Below are positions 42,493-52,918 of a stretch of 64,000 bases of DNA, one piece after another (the first letter of the stretch is position 1; each line of letters starts with the position of its first letter). The DNA comes from Flavobacterium piscisymbiosum (GTDB lineage: Bacteria > Bacteroidota > Bacteroidia > Flavobacteriales > Flavobacteriaceae). The stretch covers positions 1,302,001 to 1,366,000 of the forward strand of contig NZ_JAJJMM010000001.1 in NCBI RefSeq assembly GCF_020905295.1, given 5' to 3'. The position numbers and the translations under genes are program-made. The notes under the pieces are model-generated. The model made no database searches. It saw only the letters and a list, made by a program, of their open reading frames with translations, and was not told the DNA's origin.

Positions 42493-45400
42493 ATGATAAC
42501 AAACCAAAAATTATTTTTTTATTGCAATTTTTTATTGCCAAAAAAAGAATGGCTTTTAGCATTACTTATGCTATTATTTTCCGTTAATCAAATGTCGGCT
42601 CAAGACAAAGTGATTACCGGAGTTGTTACTTCGGCGCAGGATAAACTGCCTTTGCCGGGAGTAAATGTTTTAATAAAAGGAACCAAAACAATTTCAACTA
42701 CAGGTTTCGACGGAGAATATTCGATTAAAGCATCTCCAAACGATATTTTGGTCTTTTCGTTTATAGGATTTCAGAATCAGGAATTAACGGTAGGAAACCA
42801 ATCTAAAGTAAATACTACTTTAAGCGAAGACACCAATAAACTAAATGAAGTAGTAGTTGTCGGATACGGTACACAAAAGAAATCTAATCTTACAGGTTCA
42901 ATAAGTGTAGTGGATATGGAATCAGCTAAAAAGACGATCACTTATGATCCTGCAAAAATGCTTCAAGGCCAGGTTGCTGGTGTTACAGTACAGTCATCAG
43001 GAGAACCCGGAGGCTTTGTAAATGTAAAAATTAGAGGTATAAATTCATTTACAAACAACAATCCTCTTTTTGTTATTGACGGAATGATCGTTGATAGCCC
43101 GAATGATTTTGCACCTGGTGATATCGAATCAATGCAGGTTTTAAAAGATGCTTCTTCAGCAGCTATTTATGGTGTTCAGGGGGCAAACGGGGTTGTAATT
43201 ATTACTACTAAAAAAGGGAAGAACGGAAAATTAGATATAAAATATAAGTCATTAGTCGGGCTTCAGAATGTGGCTAAAACATGGGACTTGACTGATAGAG
43301 CTGGATACCAAAAAATAACAACAGCTGCCGAATTAAATGCCGGATTAACTGTTGCTCCCGGAAATGACCCAACGAGTCCTTCTTATATAAAAAATGTAAA
43401 TACAGATTGGCAAAAAGAAGCTTTTCAAACTGGGATTGTCCAAAATCATTCGCTTACCCTTAATGGAGGAGCTGAAAATTTAGGATACAATATGAATGTT
43501 GATTATTTTAAAAATACCAGCTATTTAAATTCTCCACAAGATTATGAAAGATTGTCAACCAATTTAAATTTATATGGTAAAAAAGGAAAATTTAAATATG
43601 GTTCTAAGATAGGTTATACACAATCTGACAAAGAGAATTTCAACGAATATAATGCAGGTCAATCAGCGATTGTTGATTTGTTGGGCGCTATTCCAACAAT
43701 GCCGGTTTATGATCCAAACAGACTTGGCGGTTACGGTGGTACAGATGTTTTAACGCAAAGAGCCATTTCGATGAATGTAATTGGGTTTAATAATTTAATA
43801 ACGAATAACGGAAAAAGAAATCGTTTCATTGGAGATATCTGGGGAGAACTTGAAATCGTTAAAGGACTTAAATATAAACTAGATGTAAGTTATGATAGAT
43901 TAGATTGGCAAAACAGAAAATTTAATCCACCAAGCAATTTAGGGTGGTATTATATTACTACAAATGAGAAATCTGCATTAGATCTTGAAACCGGAAATCA
44001 GACAAGAACATTCCTGAATAATTTATTGACATATGAAGTTTCGCTTGGAAAGCATAAAATTGATGCTTTAGGCGGATGGATTCAGGAGAAAAAGGATTTT
44101 TATAAACTATGGAATAAAGGTGTTGGCTATACGCCGGGAGAGATCAGTCAACTTCAATATGCTGATTCAAGAGATGGAGGAGAATATAAAAGTACGGTTA
44201 CGAATATTTCGTATTTAAGCCGATTAAATTATTCTTACGATGATCGTTATTTTATTACTGGAAATTTCAGACAAGATAAAACATCACTTTTTAGTGAAGA
44301 AAATAATACCGGTAATTTCTACTCTTTTTCAGGAGCGTGGAAAATTAGTAATGAAAAGTTTATTCACTTACCGGAATGGTGGAATACTATTAAAGTTAGA
44401 GGAGGTTATGGTATTTTAGGTAATAATACGATTGGTGCTTATGGCTATTCTCCAACTATTAATGCTTTTGCAGGATACGACTTTAATAATAAATTAGCAC
44501 CTGGAACTACAGTAATTAGTGCCATTGATCCAAATGTTCACTGGGAAGAAACTTCAACTTCGAATGTAGCTCTTGAGTTAGGATTTTTTAATAATGATTT
44601 ACAAGTTACAGCAGAATATTATCAAAAAAAATCAACAGATTTACTAATTGGAGTTCCGTTGCCTTTTTCAACGGGAGCGTTCCCTGCAAATGTTGTAACA
44701 AATGCCGGAGCAGTTAGAAATAGCGGTTTAGAATTTACAGCAAGTTATAACAACAATCGCAATAAGTTTAAATATAACATTTCGGCTAATTTAGGAACTT
44801 TAAAAAATAAGGTGTTACAAATTGGTTTAGACGGAAATCCTATTTATGGAGCAGCGTCAAAAACAGAAGTGGGAAGATCTATTGGTGAACTTTATGCTTA
44901 TGAAACGGCAGGGATTTTTCAGAATGCGGCTGATTTAGCAGCTTCGCCAACACAAACGAATGCAGGTGTTGGAGATCTTAAATTTAGGGATGTAAATGGT
45001 GATGGAAAAATTACAGATGCAGATAGAACTTTTCAGGGAGTTGCCATTCCAAAATACAGTTACGGACTTAATTTTAGTGCTAATTACAAAAACTTTGATT
45101 TCTCTATGTTTTGGCAAGGAAGCGGTGGGAACAAGGTATTCAACGGATTGTACCGTAATTTAATGGCAGAACAATACGGAAACAGTAGTGTTGATGCATT
45201 GAATTACTGGACCCCAACAAATACAAACACAAATGTGCCACGTCCGATTATTGGAGATCCAAATGCAAACGCAAGAGATTCTAACAGATTTATTGAAAGT
45301 GGCGATTATATCAAATTGCAGACATTAGAAATCGGGTTTTTAATTCCAGTTCCTAAAGATACTTTTATTCAGAAAGCAAAGATATTTGTTAATGGGCAAA

Positions 45401-45537
45401 ACTTATTGATTATTAGTAAATACAAAGGTTATGATCCGGATTTTAATTACAATGATGGATTATTTTCCAGAGGATACGATGCGGGATCTTTCCCTAATCC
45501 AAGAACAATTTCTATGGGTGTTGAAGTAAATTTTTAA
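42493..45537 (+). CDS. SusC/RagA-type TonB-dependent outer-membrane transporter
   Basis: The protein has 1014 residues. A signal peptide with a long n-region ends near residue 36 (QMSAQ). It is followed by a carboxypeptidase-regulatory-like domain (VITGVVTSAQDKLPLPGVNVLIKGT), a TonB box-like VVVGYGTQ, the plug (IRGINSFTNNNPLFVIDG) and a 22-strand barrel ending in MGVEVNF. With SusD it imports oligosaccharides. The arabinanase genes downstream point to arabino-oligosaccharides. Operators at its promoter predict induction by arabinose. Confidence 0.95.
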   Translation: MITNQKLFFYCNFLLPKKEWLLALLMLLFSVNQMSAQDKVITGVVTSAQDKLPLPGVNVLIKGTKTISTTGFDGEYSIKASPNDILVFSFIGFQNQELTVGNQSKVNTTLSEDTNKLNEVVVVGYGTQKKSNLTGSISVVDMESAKKTITYDPAKMLQGQVAGVTVQSSGEPGGFVNVKIRGINSFTNNNPLFVIDGMIVDSPNDFAPGDIESMQVLKDASSAAIYGVQGANGVVIITTKKGKNGKLDIKYKSLVGLQNVAKTWDLTDRAGYQKITTAAELNAGLTVAPGNDPTSPSYIKNVNTDWQKEAFQTGIVQNHSLTLNGGAENLGYNMNVDYFKNTSYLNSPQDYERLSTNLNLYGKKGKFKYGSKIGYTQSDKENFNEYNAGQSAIVDLLGAIPTMPVYDPNRLGGYGGTDVLTQRAISMNVIGFNNLITNNGKRNRFIGDIWGELEIVKGLKYKLDVSYDRLDWQNRKFNPPSNLGWYYITTNEKSALDLETGNQTRTFLNNLLTYEVSLGKHKIDALGGWIQEKKDFYKLWNKGVGYTPGEISQLQYADSRDGGEYKSTVTNISYLSRLNYSYDDRYFITGNFRQDKTSLFSEENNTGNFYSFSGAWKISNEKFIHLPEWWNTIKVRGGYGILGNNTIGAYGYSPTINAFAGYDFNNKLAPGTTVISAIDPNVHWEETSTSNVALELGFFNNDLQVTAEYYQKKSTDLLIGVPLPFSTGAFPANVVTNAGAVRNSGLEFTASYNNNRNKFKYNISANLGTLKNKVLQIGLDGNPIYGAASKTEVGRSIGELYAYETAGIFQNAADLAASPTQTNAGVGDLKFRDVNGDGKITDADRTFQGVAIPKYSYGLNFSANYKNFDFSMFWQGSGGNKVFNGLYRNLMAEQYGNSSVDALNYWTPTNTNTNVPRPIIGDPNANARDSNRFIESGDYIKLQTLEIGFLIPVPKDTFIQKAKIFVNGQNLLIISKYKGYDPDFNYNDGLFSRGYDAGSFPNPRTISMGVEVNF

Positions 45538-45567
45538 AACTAGCCTAATCAATTAAAACGTATTAAA

Positions 45568-47130
45568 ATGAAATATAAAATATTTAACTATATAACGGTT
45601 TTCTTTTCAGTAGCCGTGTTAACAACAAGTTGTGTTGATAATGAAGATTTACTTCAGGTTGATCCAAATGTTGAAACGGCAGCATCATTTTGGAAAACAG
45701 ATGAGGATGCGATTGCAGGTATAAACGCTGTTTATAGTAGTTTATTAACAGATGGTACTTATATGCGTAGTACGCCTTTATTATTAGATGCAAGATCTGA
45801 TGATGCCCGTACCAATAGTCCATGGCCATCTATGTACAATGTTGGGCATTTCAACTCAAATGTTGCGGATGCAGCAATTTACGGCTGGGCTTACGAAACC
45901 TATTATCAGGGAATTTACCGTGCCAATCAAGTTTTGGCAAATGTTCCAAATATCGAAATGACTAATGCGGCGCTAAAAAGCAGAATTTTAGGGCAGGCTT
46001 ATTTTTTGAGAGGACTTTACTTATTTCATGCAGTAAACATGTTTAAAAACGTGCCGGTTCCAACAAACATTGCAGTTAAATATCCACAGAAAACAGAAGC
46101 AGAAGGTTGGGCACAAGTCATTGCAGATTTTACAACTGCGGCTGAGTTATTGCCTACTTCATACGCTAGTGTTTCAGGTTTAGATAGTGGGGAGGCAGGA
46201 CGCGCAACAAAAGGAGCAGCTCTGGGGTACCTGGGAAAAGCTTATTTGTTTACTAAGGATTTTGATAAAGCCAAAGCTACTTTCAAGCAAGTTATTGACT
46301 TAGGTGTTTATTCGTTAGTATCAAACTATCGCGATAATTTTACTACTGCTAATGAAAATAATTCAGAGTCACTTTTTGAAGTACAAATGAGTAGAGAGGC
46401 TGGAGGCGTTGCATTAGGCTGGGGAGGTATTCCGGCTTCAAATTGGGGAAAAACTTCAGCGCGCGCTATTACTTATGCAGCAAGAGGTTTTGGATGGACA
46501 GATGTTCAGCCTTCATTTGCATTATTCAATGAATTTCATGAGGAGAAAACTCAATCAGGAGATCTGGATCCTCGTTTAGATGCCACGATATTTTACAATA
46601 AACCAGGCGGAATGAAATTGTATGGACAAGATTTTGCAACTTACTATGAAAAAAGCCCAGCTGATTTGAATGATATATTTTGTAGAAAATATCAAAATTC
46701 AGATGGAGAATTTGAAAGTGAAATGGATTGGCGTTCCGGAATCAACGAGCGTTTGTTGCGTTATGCAGATATTCTTTTGATGTATGCCGAAACTTTAAAC
46801 GAAACAGGTGATACTCCCGGAGCATACGGATATATTCAGATGGTAAGAAACAGAGTGGGTCTTCCGGATTTAGCAACAGTAAAACCAAATATGTCACAAG
46901 CTCAAATGAGAGAACAAATAGGACACGAAAGATTCCTGGAGTTTCCTCTTGAAGGACACCGTTTTGATGATATTCGTCGTTGGGGATGGTTGCAGGATGC
47001 AACAAAACTAGCTTGGTTAAAATCGAGAGATGCAGAATTTAATTCGTACGCACCAGGAAGAGAATTTTATCCAATTCCGCAATTAGAAATGGATAATAAT
47101 CCGGGAACAACACAAAATGACAGTTATTAA
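45568..47130 (+). CDS. SusD/RagB-type surface glycan-binding lipoprotein
   Basis: This 520-residue protein has a lipobox with C22 (LTTSC) and acidic residues after it (VDNEDLL), typical of surface-exposed Bacteroidota lipoproteins. A SusD N-terminal region (AGINAVYSSLL, AYFLRGLYLFHAVNMF) and a C-terminal RagB region (ERFLEFPLEGHRFDDIRRWG) follow. It forms the lid of the SusC transporter and binds glycan. The gene follows susC by 30 bp. Confidence 0.95.
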   Translation: MKYKIFNYITVFFSVAVLTTSCVDNEDLLQVDPNVETAASFWKTDEDAIAGINAVYSSLLTDGTYMRSTPLLLDARSDDARTNSPWPSMYNVGHFNSNVADAAIYGWAYETYYQGIYRANQVLANVPNIEMTNAALKSRILGQAYFLRGLYLFHAVNMFKNVPVPTNIAVKYPQKTEAEGWAQVIADFTTAAELLPTSYASVSGLDSGEAGRATKGAALGYLGKAYLFTKDFDKAKATFKQVIDLGVYSLVSNYRDNFTTANENNSESLFEVQMSREAGGVALGWGGIPASNWGKTSARAITYAARGFGWTDVQPSFALFNEFHEEKTQSGDLDPRLDATIFYNKPGGMKLYGQDFATYYEKSPADLNDIFCRKYQNSDGEFESEMDWRSGINERLLRYADILLMYAETLNETGDTPGAYGYIQMVRNRVGLPDLATVKPNMSQAQMREQIGHERFLEFPLEGHRFDDIRRWGWLQDATKLAWLKSRDAEFNSYAPGREFYPIPQLEMDNNPGTTQNDSY

Positions 47131-47343
47131 GTTTTAAGTTTTAAGTTTTCAGTCGCAGTTCGCAGTCTCAGTCTAAACTGAAAACTGTGACTGCGAACTG
47201 AGACTAAAAAAGAATTTATTTTGAATTAGTTAGAATACCTAATATCATGTAAGGGCCTAAAAACCTTTACATGATATTATCTTAAAAACAGAAATTGAGA
47301 TTGCAGAGATATAATAATTACACCTTAACTAAAATTATAACCA
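47131..47343. other. 213-bp spacer with two stem-loops after susD
   Basis: An imperfect inverted repeat of ttcagtcgcagttcgcagt type lies at about 47147-47208. A second hairpin has arms aatatcatgtaag near 47241 and its complement up to 47278. Neither has a good T-run. They may protect or attenuate mRNA and so lower expression of the hydrolase genes relative to susCD. Confidence 0.45.
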
Positions 47344-48354
47344 ATGAAAACAATTACAAGTTTAGTTTTATTAGCAGTATTATTAGCAAGTTGCCAAAAT
47401 GAAGATCTTATAAATTCTTCAAATGAGGACGCAGCCGCGGCTGTAGACACTCAGAATTCTCAAGTAAAAAACTTAACAGCCAAAACCGTTACAGGAACAG
47501 TTCCGTCACACGATCCAAGTACTATTGTAAAAAGTGGCGTAAACTATTATGTATTTACAACAGGAGATAATATACCCATGACGTATTCAACAAATCTAAC
47601 AAGCTGGACTTGGGGAACATCAGTATTTACTTCGACTCCAGGTTGGATCACAGGATATGTACCCGGTTTTGTAAAAACATTTTGGGCGCCAGATGTTGCC
47701 TGGTTCAATAATCGATGGAATATGTATTATTCATGCTCCACTTTTGGTTCTGCAACATCAGCAATTGGGTTGGTAACTGCTCCGGCGATAAGTGCTTCGG
47801 CAGGAACAACCTGGACAGATAGAGGCGTAGTGGTTTCATCCTCATCATCTTCAGATGTGAATGCAATTGATCCTTCAATTTTAGTAGACGGAAGCAATGT
47901 TTATATGGCATATGGTTCCTGGCATGCCGGAATTGGAGTCATCCAGATTAATCCGTCAACAGGAAAAACGACAGGAAGCAAAACGATTGTTGCCGGCGGA
48001 AGTAGTGCAAGTTGGGAAGCGCCTTGTTTAATAAAAGAAGGAAGTTATTACTATATGTTCGTAAACCGAGGTAGTTGTTGTAACGGCGTAAACAGTACGT
48101 ACTATATTGTAGTAGGTCGTTCAACAAGTCCGTTTGGGCCATATGTTGATAAAAATGGAGTCAATTTAAAGAATCGCGGCGGAACAACAGTTTTAGCAAC
48201 GCAAGGAAATTATATCGGACCAGGTCATTTATCCAGAATTGTTGGAACTCAAAAAGGATCAGTTCATTATTATGATGGAGCAGACAGCGGAAATCCAAAA
48301 CTCGAAATTGTATATTTTACATGGTCATCAGGATGGCCATCACTTTCTTATTAA
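47344..48354 (+). CDS. GH43 endo-arabinanase-like lipoprotein
   Basis: This 336-residue protein has a lipobox at C17 (LLASC) followed by acidic QNEDL, so it is likely surface exposed. The five-bladed propeller of GH43 shows the three catalytic acids: D57 in SHDPST (base), Asp in NAIDPSI, and Glu in SWEAPC (acid). NRGSCCNGVNSTYY and FWAPDVAW are typical of arabinan endo-1,5-alpha-L-arabinosidases. It would cut arabinan at the cell surface for SusCD import. Confidence 0.88.
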   Translation: MKTITSLVLLAVLLASCQNEDLINSSNEDAAAAVDTQNSQVKNLTAKTVTGTVPSHDPSTIVKSGVNYYVFTTGDNIPMTYSTNLTSWTWGTSVFTSTPGWITGYVPGFVKTFWAPDVAWFNNRWNMYYSCSTFGSATSAIGLVTAPAISASAGTTWTDRGVVVSSSSSSDVNAIDPSILVDGSNVYMAYGSWHAGIGVIQINPSTGKTTGSKTIVAGGSSASWEAPCLIKEGSYYYMFVNRGSCCNGVNSTYYIVVGRSTSPFGPYVDKNGVNLKNRGGTTVLATQGNYIGPGHLSRIVGTQKGSVHYYDGADSGNPKLEIVYFTWSSGWPSLSY

Positions 48355-48415
48355 AAATACTATTTAGAGGAAGGTTTCATGAAGCTTTCCTCTTTATAAC
48401 TTATAAAAACACATT

Positions 48416-49963
48416 ATGAAAAAAATACTTTTAAGCACATTTCTTTTTACCCTTTTCAGTCAGGTTAATTTTGCTCAAAATCAAACGACGGTTGTCACTA
48501 TTAAAAATAACGCTGATGCGCCAACAATCGATAAAAACATTTACGGGCATTTTGCAGAACATTTAGGACGCTCTATTTATGGAGGTTTTTTTGTGGGAGA
48601 TACCTCAAAAATTCCAAATACAAAAGGAGTTAGAAATGACATTGTTAAAGCTTTAAAAGAATTAAAAATTCCAAATTTAAGATGGCCGGGCGGATGTTTT
48701 GCCGATACTTACCACTGGAAAGACGGAATTGGACCACAACAGGAAAGACCAACAATTGTAAACAAATGGTGGGGCGGCGTAACCGAAGATAATAGTTTCG
48801 GGACACACGATTTCCTTAATATGTGTGAACTTCTTGGTGCAGAACCTTATTTGTCAGGAAACGTTGGAAGCGGAACCGTTCAGGAATTGTCTGATTGGGT
48901 TCAATATACAAACTTCAGCGGTAAAAGCCCAATGAGTGATTTACGTAAAAAGAACGGAAGAACAGAACCTTGGAAAGTAAAATTCTGGGGAATTGGAAAT
49001 GAAGCCTGGGGATGCGGAGGAAATATGACAGCAGAATATTATGCTAATGAATACCGCAAATATGCCACTTTCATGTCAGATTGGGAAAACACGGGCGGAA
49101 TTACGCGCATCGCATCAGGATCAAACAGCGCTGATTATAACTGGACAGAAGTTTTAATGAAAAACATTCCGATCAATATGTTGGGTGGAGTTGGGGTACA
49201 TCATTATGCTGTTATCGATTGGGGTAAAAAAGGCGACGGTGTAAATTTTACCGAAGACGGCTATTTCCATACCATGCAATCGGCTTTAAAAATGGAAGAA
49301 TTGGTGACCAAACATGCTGCGATAATGGACAAATACGATCCGGAGAAAAAAGTAGCCATGATTGTAGACGAATGGGGAGCTTGGTACGAAGTCGAAAAAG
49401 GATCAAATCCTGGATTTTTATACCAACAAAATACCATGAGAGATGCAGTTTTAGCCGGAGCAACGCTTAACATTTTCAACAATCATGCTGACAGAGTTCG
49501 TATGGCAAATTTAGCACAATGTGTAAACGTTTTGCAAGCGGTAATACTTACTGATAAAGCAAAAATGATTACAACGCCAACGTATCATGTTATGAAATTG
49601 TACAGTGTTCATCAGGATGCTAAATTATTACCAGTCAATTTTCAATCACCATTATACACTTTCAACGGAGAATCACTTCCGGCAGTTTCTGCTTCGGCAT
49701 CAAAAGACAAAAGCGGATTGGTTCATATTTCTTTAGTAAATGTAGATGCTAAGAATAAAAATAAAATAGAAATAGATGTCAATAATCTGGGCGTGAAAAA
49801 TTTCACAGGAACTATTATAACATCAGCTAAGTTACAGGATTATAATTCATTCGATACTCCAAACAAAATTGTACCAACAGTTTTTAAAGGTTTCGAAAAT
49901 AAAAAAGGAAAATTAGAAATCACAATTCCTCCTTTCTCTGTAGTAGTATTAGAAGGAAAATAA
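48416..49963 (+). CDS. GH51 alpha-L-arabinofuranosidase
   Basis: This 515-residue protein has a signal peptide at 1-20 with no lipobox, so it is probably periplasmic. The TIM barrel has its acid/base at E196 (WGIGNEAWG) and nucleophile at E319 (VDEWGAWYE), and a C-terminal beta domain ends in PPFSVVVLEGK. It removes terminal alpha-L-arabinofuranose from oligosaccharides after import. It lies 61 bp after the GH43 gene and 12 bp before the next GH43 gene. Confidence 0.93.
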   Translation: MKKILLSTFLFTLFSQVNFAQNQTTVVTIKNNADAPTIDKNIYGHFAEHLGRSIYGGFFVGDTSKIPNTKGVRNDIVKALKELKIPNLRWPGGCFADTYHWKDGIGPQQERPTIVNKWWGGVTEDNSFGTHDFLNMCELLGAEPYLSGNVGSGTVQELSDWVQYTNFSGKSPMSDLRKKNGRTEPWKVKFWGIGNEAWGCGGNMTAEYYANEYRKYATFMSDWENTGGITRIASGSNSADYNWTEVLMKNIPINMLGGVGVHHYAVIDWGKKGDGVNFTEDGYFHTMQSALKMEELVTKHAAIMDKYDPEKKVAMIVDEWGAWYEVEKGSNPGFLYQQNTMRDAVLAGATLNIFNNHADRVRMANLAQCVNVLQAVILTDKAKMITTPTYHVMKLYSVHQDAKLLPVNFQSPLYTFNGESLPAVSASASKDKSGLVHISLVNVDAKNKNKIEIDVNNLGVKNFTGTIITSAKLQDYNSFDTPNKIVPTVFKGFENKKGKLEITIPPFSVVVLEGK

Positions 49964-49975
49964 CAAGCTAAAAAA

Positions 49976-51601
49976 ATGAAAAAATCAAAACATATAATAA
50001 AAATAGCCTCGTACTTAGGGCTGCTTTTATTTGTTTTTGCTGCAGTGAGCTGTTCAAAAGATGATCCTGCAACAAATGAAAATCCTGATCCGCCAGTGGT
50101 TGTTGATCCTCCGGTAGTGACGCCCGCTTTTCCGGGACCAACTTACGCAGATAATTATACGGCATTATCCAGTTGGGGAAGCCGAGCACAATGGAATCTT
50201 GCCAACGTACATGATCCATCTGTAGAAAAATCGGGAGAGTATTATTATATGTACCAAACAGATGCTTCTTATGGGAATGCAACAGATGGTCACGGACATT
50301 TTTTTTACAGAAGATCGAAAGATTTAATCAACTGGGAATTTATGGGATCGTCAATGACCGAAGCTCCGGCTTGGGTAAAAGATTCTTTAAACAATAAAAG
50401 AGCCAGAATGTCTCCTGCTTTACCACCCATTACCAATCCTAATTATGGATATTGGGCGCCTTGTGTTCGAAAAGTGGGCAATATTTACAGAATGTATTAC
50501 AGCATTGTAGTGACGAATCCTATTGTAGGAACAGACACGAATACTTCCTGGACAGAACGCGCTTTCATTGGCTTAGCCGAAACAACTGATTTAGCATCTA
50601 ACAATTGGGTCGATAAAGGAATGGTCGTTTGCTCTGAACCTGATGGCGTAAAAAGCTACGTTCGAAACGGAGGAAACGATTGGGATGCGTATTTTAAATT
50701 CAACGCCATCGATCCTAGTTTTATTCAGACTCCTGAAGGCGATCAGTATTTAATTTATGGTTCATGGCATTCCGGAATCGCAGCTTTAAAGCTTAATCCG
50801 GCAACAGGAAAACCAGACAAATTAAAAACAATTGACGATTACGGAGTACGAATTGCAGGACGCGGCAACGTAAATTCAAACCGTTGGCAAGCACTCGAAG
50901 GACCTGAAATTATTTATAATCCGGATACTCAATATTATTATTTGTTTTTGGCTTATGATGAATTATCAGTTGCTTATAATACACGTGTAGCACGTTCAAA
51001 AAATATCTTAGGCCCTTACCAAACCATTACCGGAACCAGTATTACAAACGGAGCCGATTGTTTCCCGATGTTGACTCATCCCTATTCTTTTAAAAATCAT
51101 ACAGGCTGGGTTGGAATTTCACATTGCGGAATTTTCCAAAATCCAGAAACCAAACAATGGTATTACGCATCACAAGCACGTTTGCCGGAAGGAGTTCCGG
51201 GAATTGCAGTTTCGAATGCGGTAATGATGGGACACGTTCGCGGTATTCAATGGACAGAAGATGGATGGCCGGTTGTAGAAGCAGAACGTTATGCGGGCGT
51301 ACCGGCAACAACGATTTCTGAAGCTAGTTTTATTGGAACTTGGGAACAAATAACCATGAATTATCAATATAAAACCATTCAAAAATCAGTTACCGTTTAT
51401 TTAACCGCAGATAAAAAAGTAAGCGGAGATGCAAATGGAACATGGTCGTATGACAGTGCAAAAAAAATCTTAACTGTAAATGGAGTAAAATGTAACGTAA
51501 CCGATGCCTGGGATTGGGAATCAGCCACAAGAAAAGTGACTTTGAGTTATTCCGGTTTAACGTCAGGCGGATTGCCGGTTTGGGGTAAAAAAGTGAATTA
51601 A
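49976..51601 (+). CDS. GH43 endo-arabinanase-like lipoprotein with C-terminal extra domain
   Basis: This 541-residue protein has a lipobox at C26 (AAVSC) and a Pro/Val-rich linker (residues 36-50). The GH43 propeller shows HDPSVEKS, NAIDPSF and LEGPEI. The last 100 residues form a separate beta-rich module (FIGTWEQITMNY) of the kind seen in larger Bacteroidota arabinanases (GH43 C-terminal domain). It is likely surface bound and acts on arabinan chains. Endo- versus exo-action cannot be read from motifs. Confidence 0.85.
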   Translation: MKKSKHIIKIASYLGLLLFVFAAVSCSKDDPATNENPDPPVVVDPPVVTPAFPGPTYADNYTALSSWGSRAQWNLANVHDPSVEKSGEYYYMYQTDASYGNATDGHGHFFYRRSKDLINWEFMGSSMTEAPAWVKDSLNNKRARMSPALPPITNPNYGYWAPCVRKVGNIYRMYYSIVVTNPIVGTDTNTSWTERAFIGLAETTDLASNNWVDKGMVVCSEPDGVKSYVRNGGNDWDAYFKFNAIDPSFIQTPEGDQYLIYGSWHSGIAALKLNPATGKPDKLKTIDDYGVRIAGRGNVNSNRWQALEGPEIIYNPDTQYYYLFLAYDELSVAYNTRVARSKNILGPYQTITGTSITNGADCFPMLTHPYSFKNHTGWVGISHCGIFQNPETKQWYYASQARLPEGVPGIAVSNAVMMGHVRGIQWTEDGWPVVEAERYAGVPATTISEASFIGTWEQITMNYQYKTIQKSVTVYLTADKKVSGDANGTWSYDSAKKILTVNGVKCNVTDAWDWESATRKVTLSYSGLTSGGLPVWGKKVN

Positions 51602-51832
51602 AATTATTTTAAACACATAGAAACATAGTTTAACAAATCGCGAAAAGACGTTTCACTTCAAATAAATCGCATAGCTATGTGTATTAAAACTAAGTGAAAC
51701 GCCTTTTTCAACACAAAGAATTCTATGTCTCTATGTGTTAAAATAAAAGCCACAGATTAAAGGATTAAAAGGATAAAAAATCTGCCTGATCTGCAAAATC
51801 TGCGAGAAAATATAATGTGTAAAATAATCATA
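51602..51832. repeat. Repeat element copy 1 (acacatagaaacatag type) and spacer
   Basis: Outer arms at 51609-51628 and about 51721-51743 are near-complementary (tttaaacacatagaaacatag type). Inner arms at 51649-51658 and 51692-51701 (cgtttcactt and aagtgaaacg) also pair. The same design is found at 56096-56235. It is followed by 'ctgcgaga' repeat phrases. Confidence 0.65.
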
Positions 51833-52783
51833 ATGAAAAATATAGTATCACTTTTAGTTTTGCTTGCCTTCTGTCAAACAGTTCAAAGCCAAATTGATCC
51901 AACAAAATTCAATAATCCCATTATAAAAGATCAATATACAGGAGATCCTGCGGCATTGGTTTATAAAGATAAAGTCTATTTATACGCTGGTCATGACGAA
52001 GCTCCAAACGATTTTAATTTTTATAAAATGAACGAATGGGTAGTATATTCTTCTTCAGATATGAAAAAATGGGAATCACATCCTGTACCCTTAAAAGTCA
52101 GTGATTTTGCATGGGCGAAAGGTGATGCATGGGCTTCGCAGGTAATTGAAAGAAACGGAAAATTTTATTGGTATGTAACCGTTGAGCACGGTTCAGTACA
52201 CGGGAAATCAATTGGAGTTGCGGTTTCAGACAGTCCAACAGGACCTTTTAAAGATGCTCTTGGAAAAGCCCTGATTACAAACGACATGACCAAATTTACG
52301 GACATAAGTTGGGACGATATCGATCCAACGGTTTATATCGATACTGATGGTCAGGCCTATTTATTTTGGGGAAATACAGCTTGTCATTATGCAAAATTAA
52401 AAGAAAATATGACTGAAATAGACGGAGAAATTCATCACATAAAACTTCCAAATTTTACCGAAGCACCTTGGATTCACAAACATAAAGACTGGTATTACTT
52501 ATCGTACGCTTATGAATTTCCGGAGAAAATTGCCTATGCGATGAGTAAGTCAATTACTGGTCCGTGGGAGTTTAAAGGAATTTTGAATGAAATCGCCGGA
52601 AATAGCAATACCAACCATCAGGCGATAATAGATTTTAAAGGACAATCGTATTTTATTTATCACAACGGAGCGTCAATTCCACACGGAGGAAGTTTCAGAA
52701 GATCTGTTTGTGTCGATAAATTGTATTATAACAAAGACGGAACAATGAAACGCGTGGTGATGACATCAGAAGGAATTCAGTAA
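51833..52783 (+). CDS. GH43 family glycosidase, secreted
   Basis: The ATG at 51833 gives a good signal peptide (MKNIVSLLVLLAFC to QS, about 19 residues). An ATG at 51815 only adds six residues. The propeller carries TGDPAALV (base Asp), DIDPTVYID (Asp) and FTEAPWIHK (Glu). This style is that of the xylosidase/arabinofuranosidase group of GH43 rather than of endo-arabinanases. It has no lipobox, so it is likely periplasmic, releasing arabinose from short chains or side groups. Confidence 0.85.
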   Translation: MKNIVSLLVLLAFCQTVQSQIDPTKFNNPIIKDQYTGDPAALVYKDKVYLYAGHDEAPNDFNFYKMNEWVVYSSSDMKKWESHPVPLKVSDFAWAKGDAWASQVIERNGKFYWYVTVEHGSVHGKSIGVAVSDSPTGPFKDALGKALITNDMTKFTDISWDDIDPTVYIDTDGQAYLFWGNTACHYAKLKENMTEIDGEIHHIKLPNFTEAPWIHKHKDWYYLSYAYEFPEKIAYAMSKSITGPWEFKGILNEIAGNSNTNHQAIIDFKGQSYFIYHNGASIPHGGSFRRSVCVDKLYYNKDGTMKRVVMTSEGIQ

Positions 52784-52918
52784 TTTTTAGTTTTCAGTCG
52801 CAGTTTTCAGTCTCAGTCTCGGTTTTCAGTTTTAGCTTATATGATTTAAAAAGTTTCCAGTCAACGCAAAACTTAAATTATCTTATATCACTTATATGGT
52901 GAAAAAAAACATCCAATT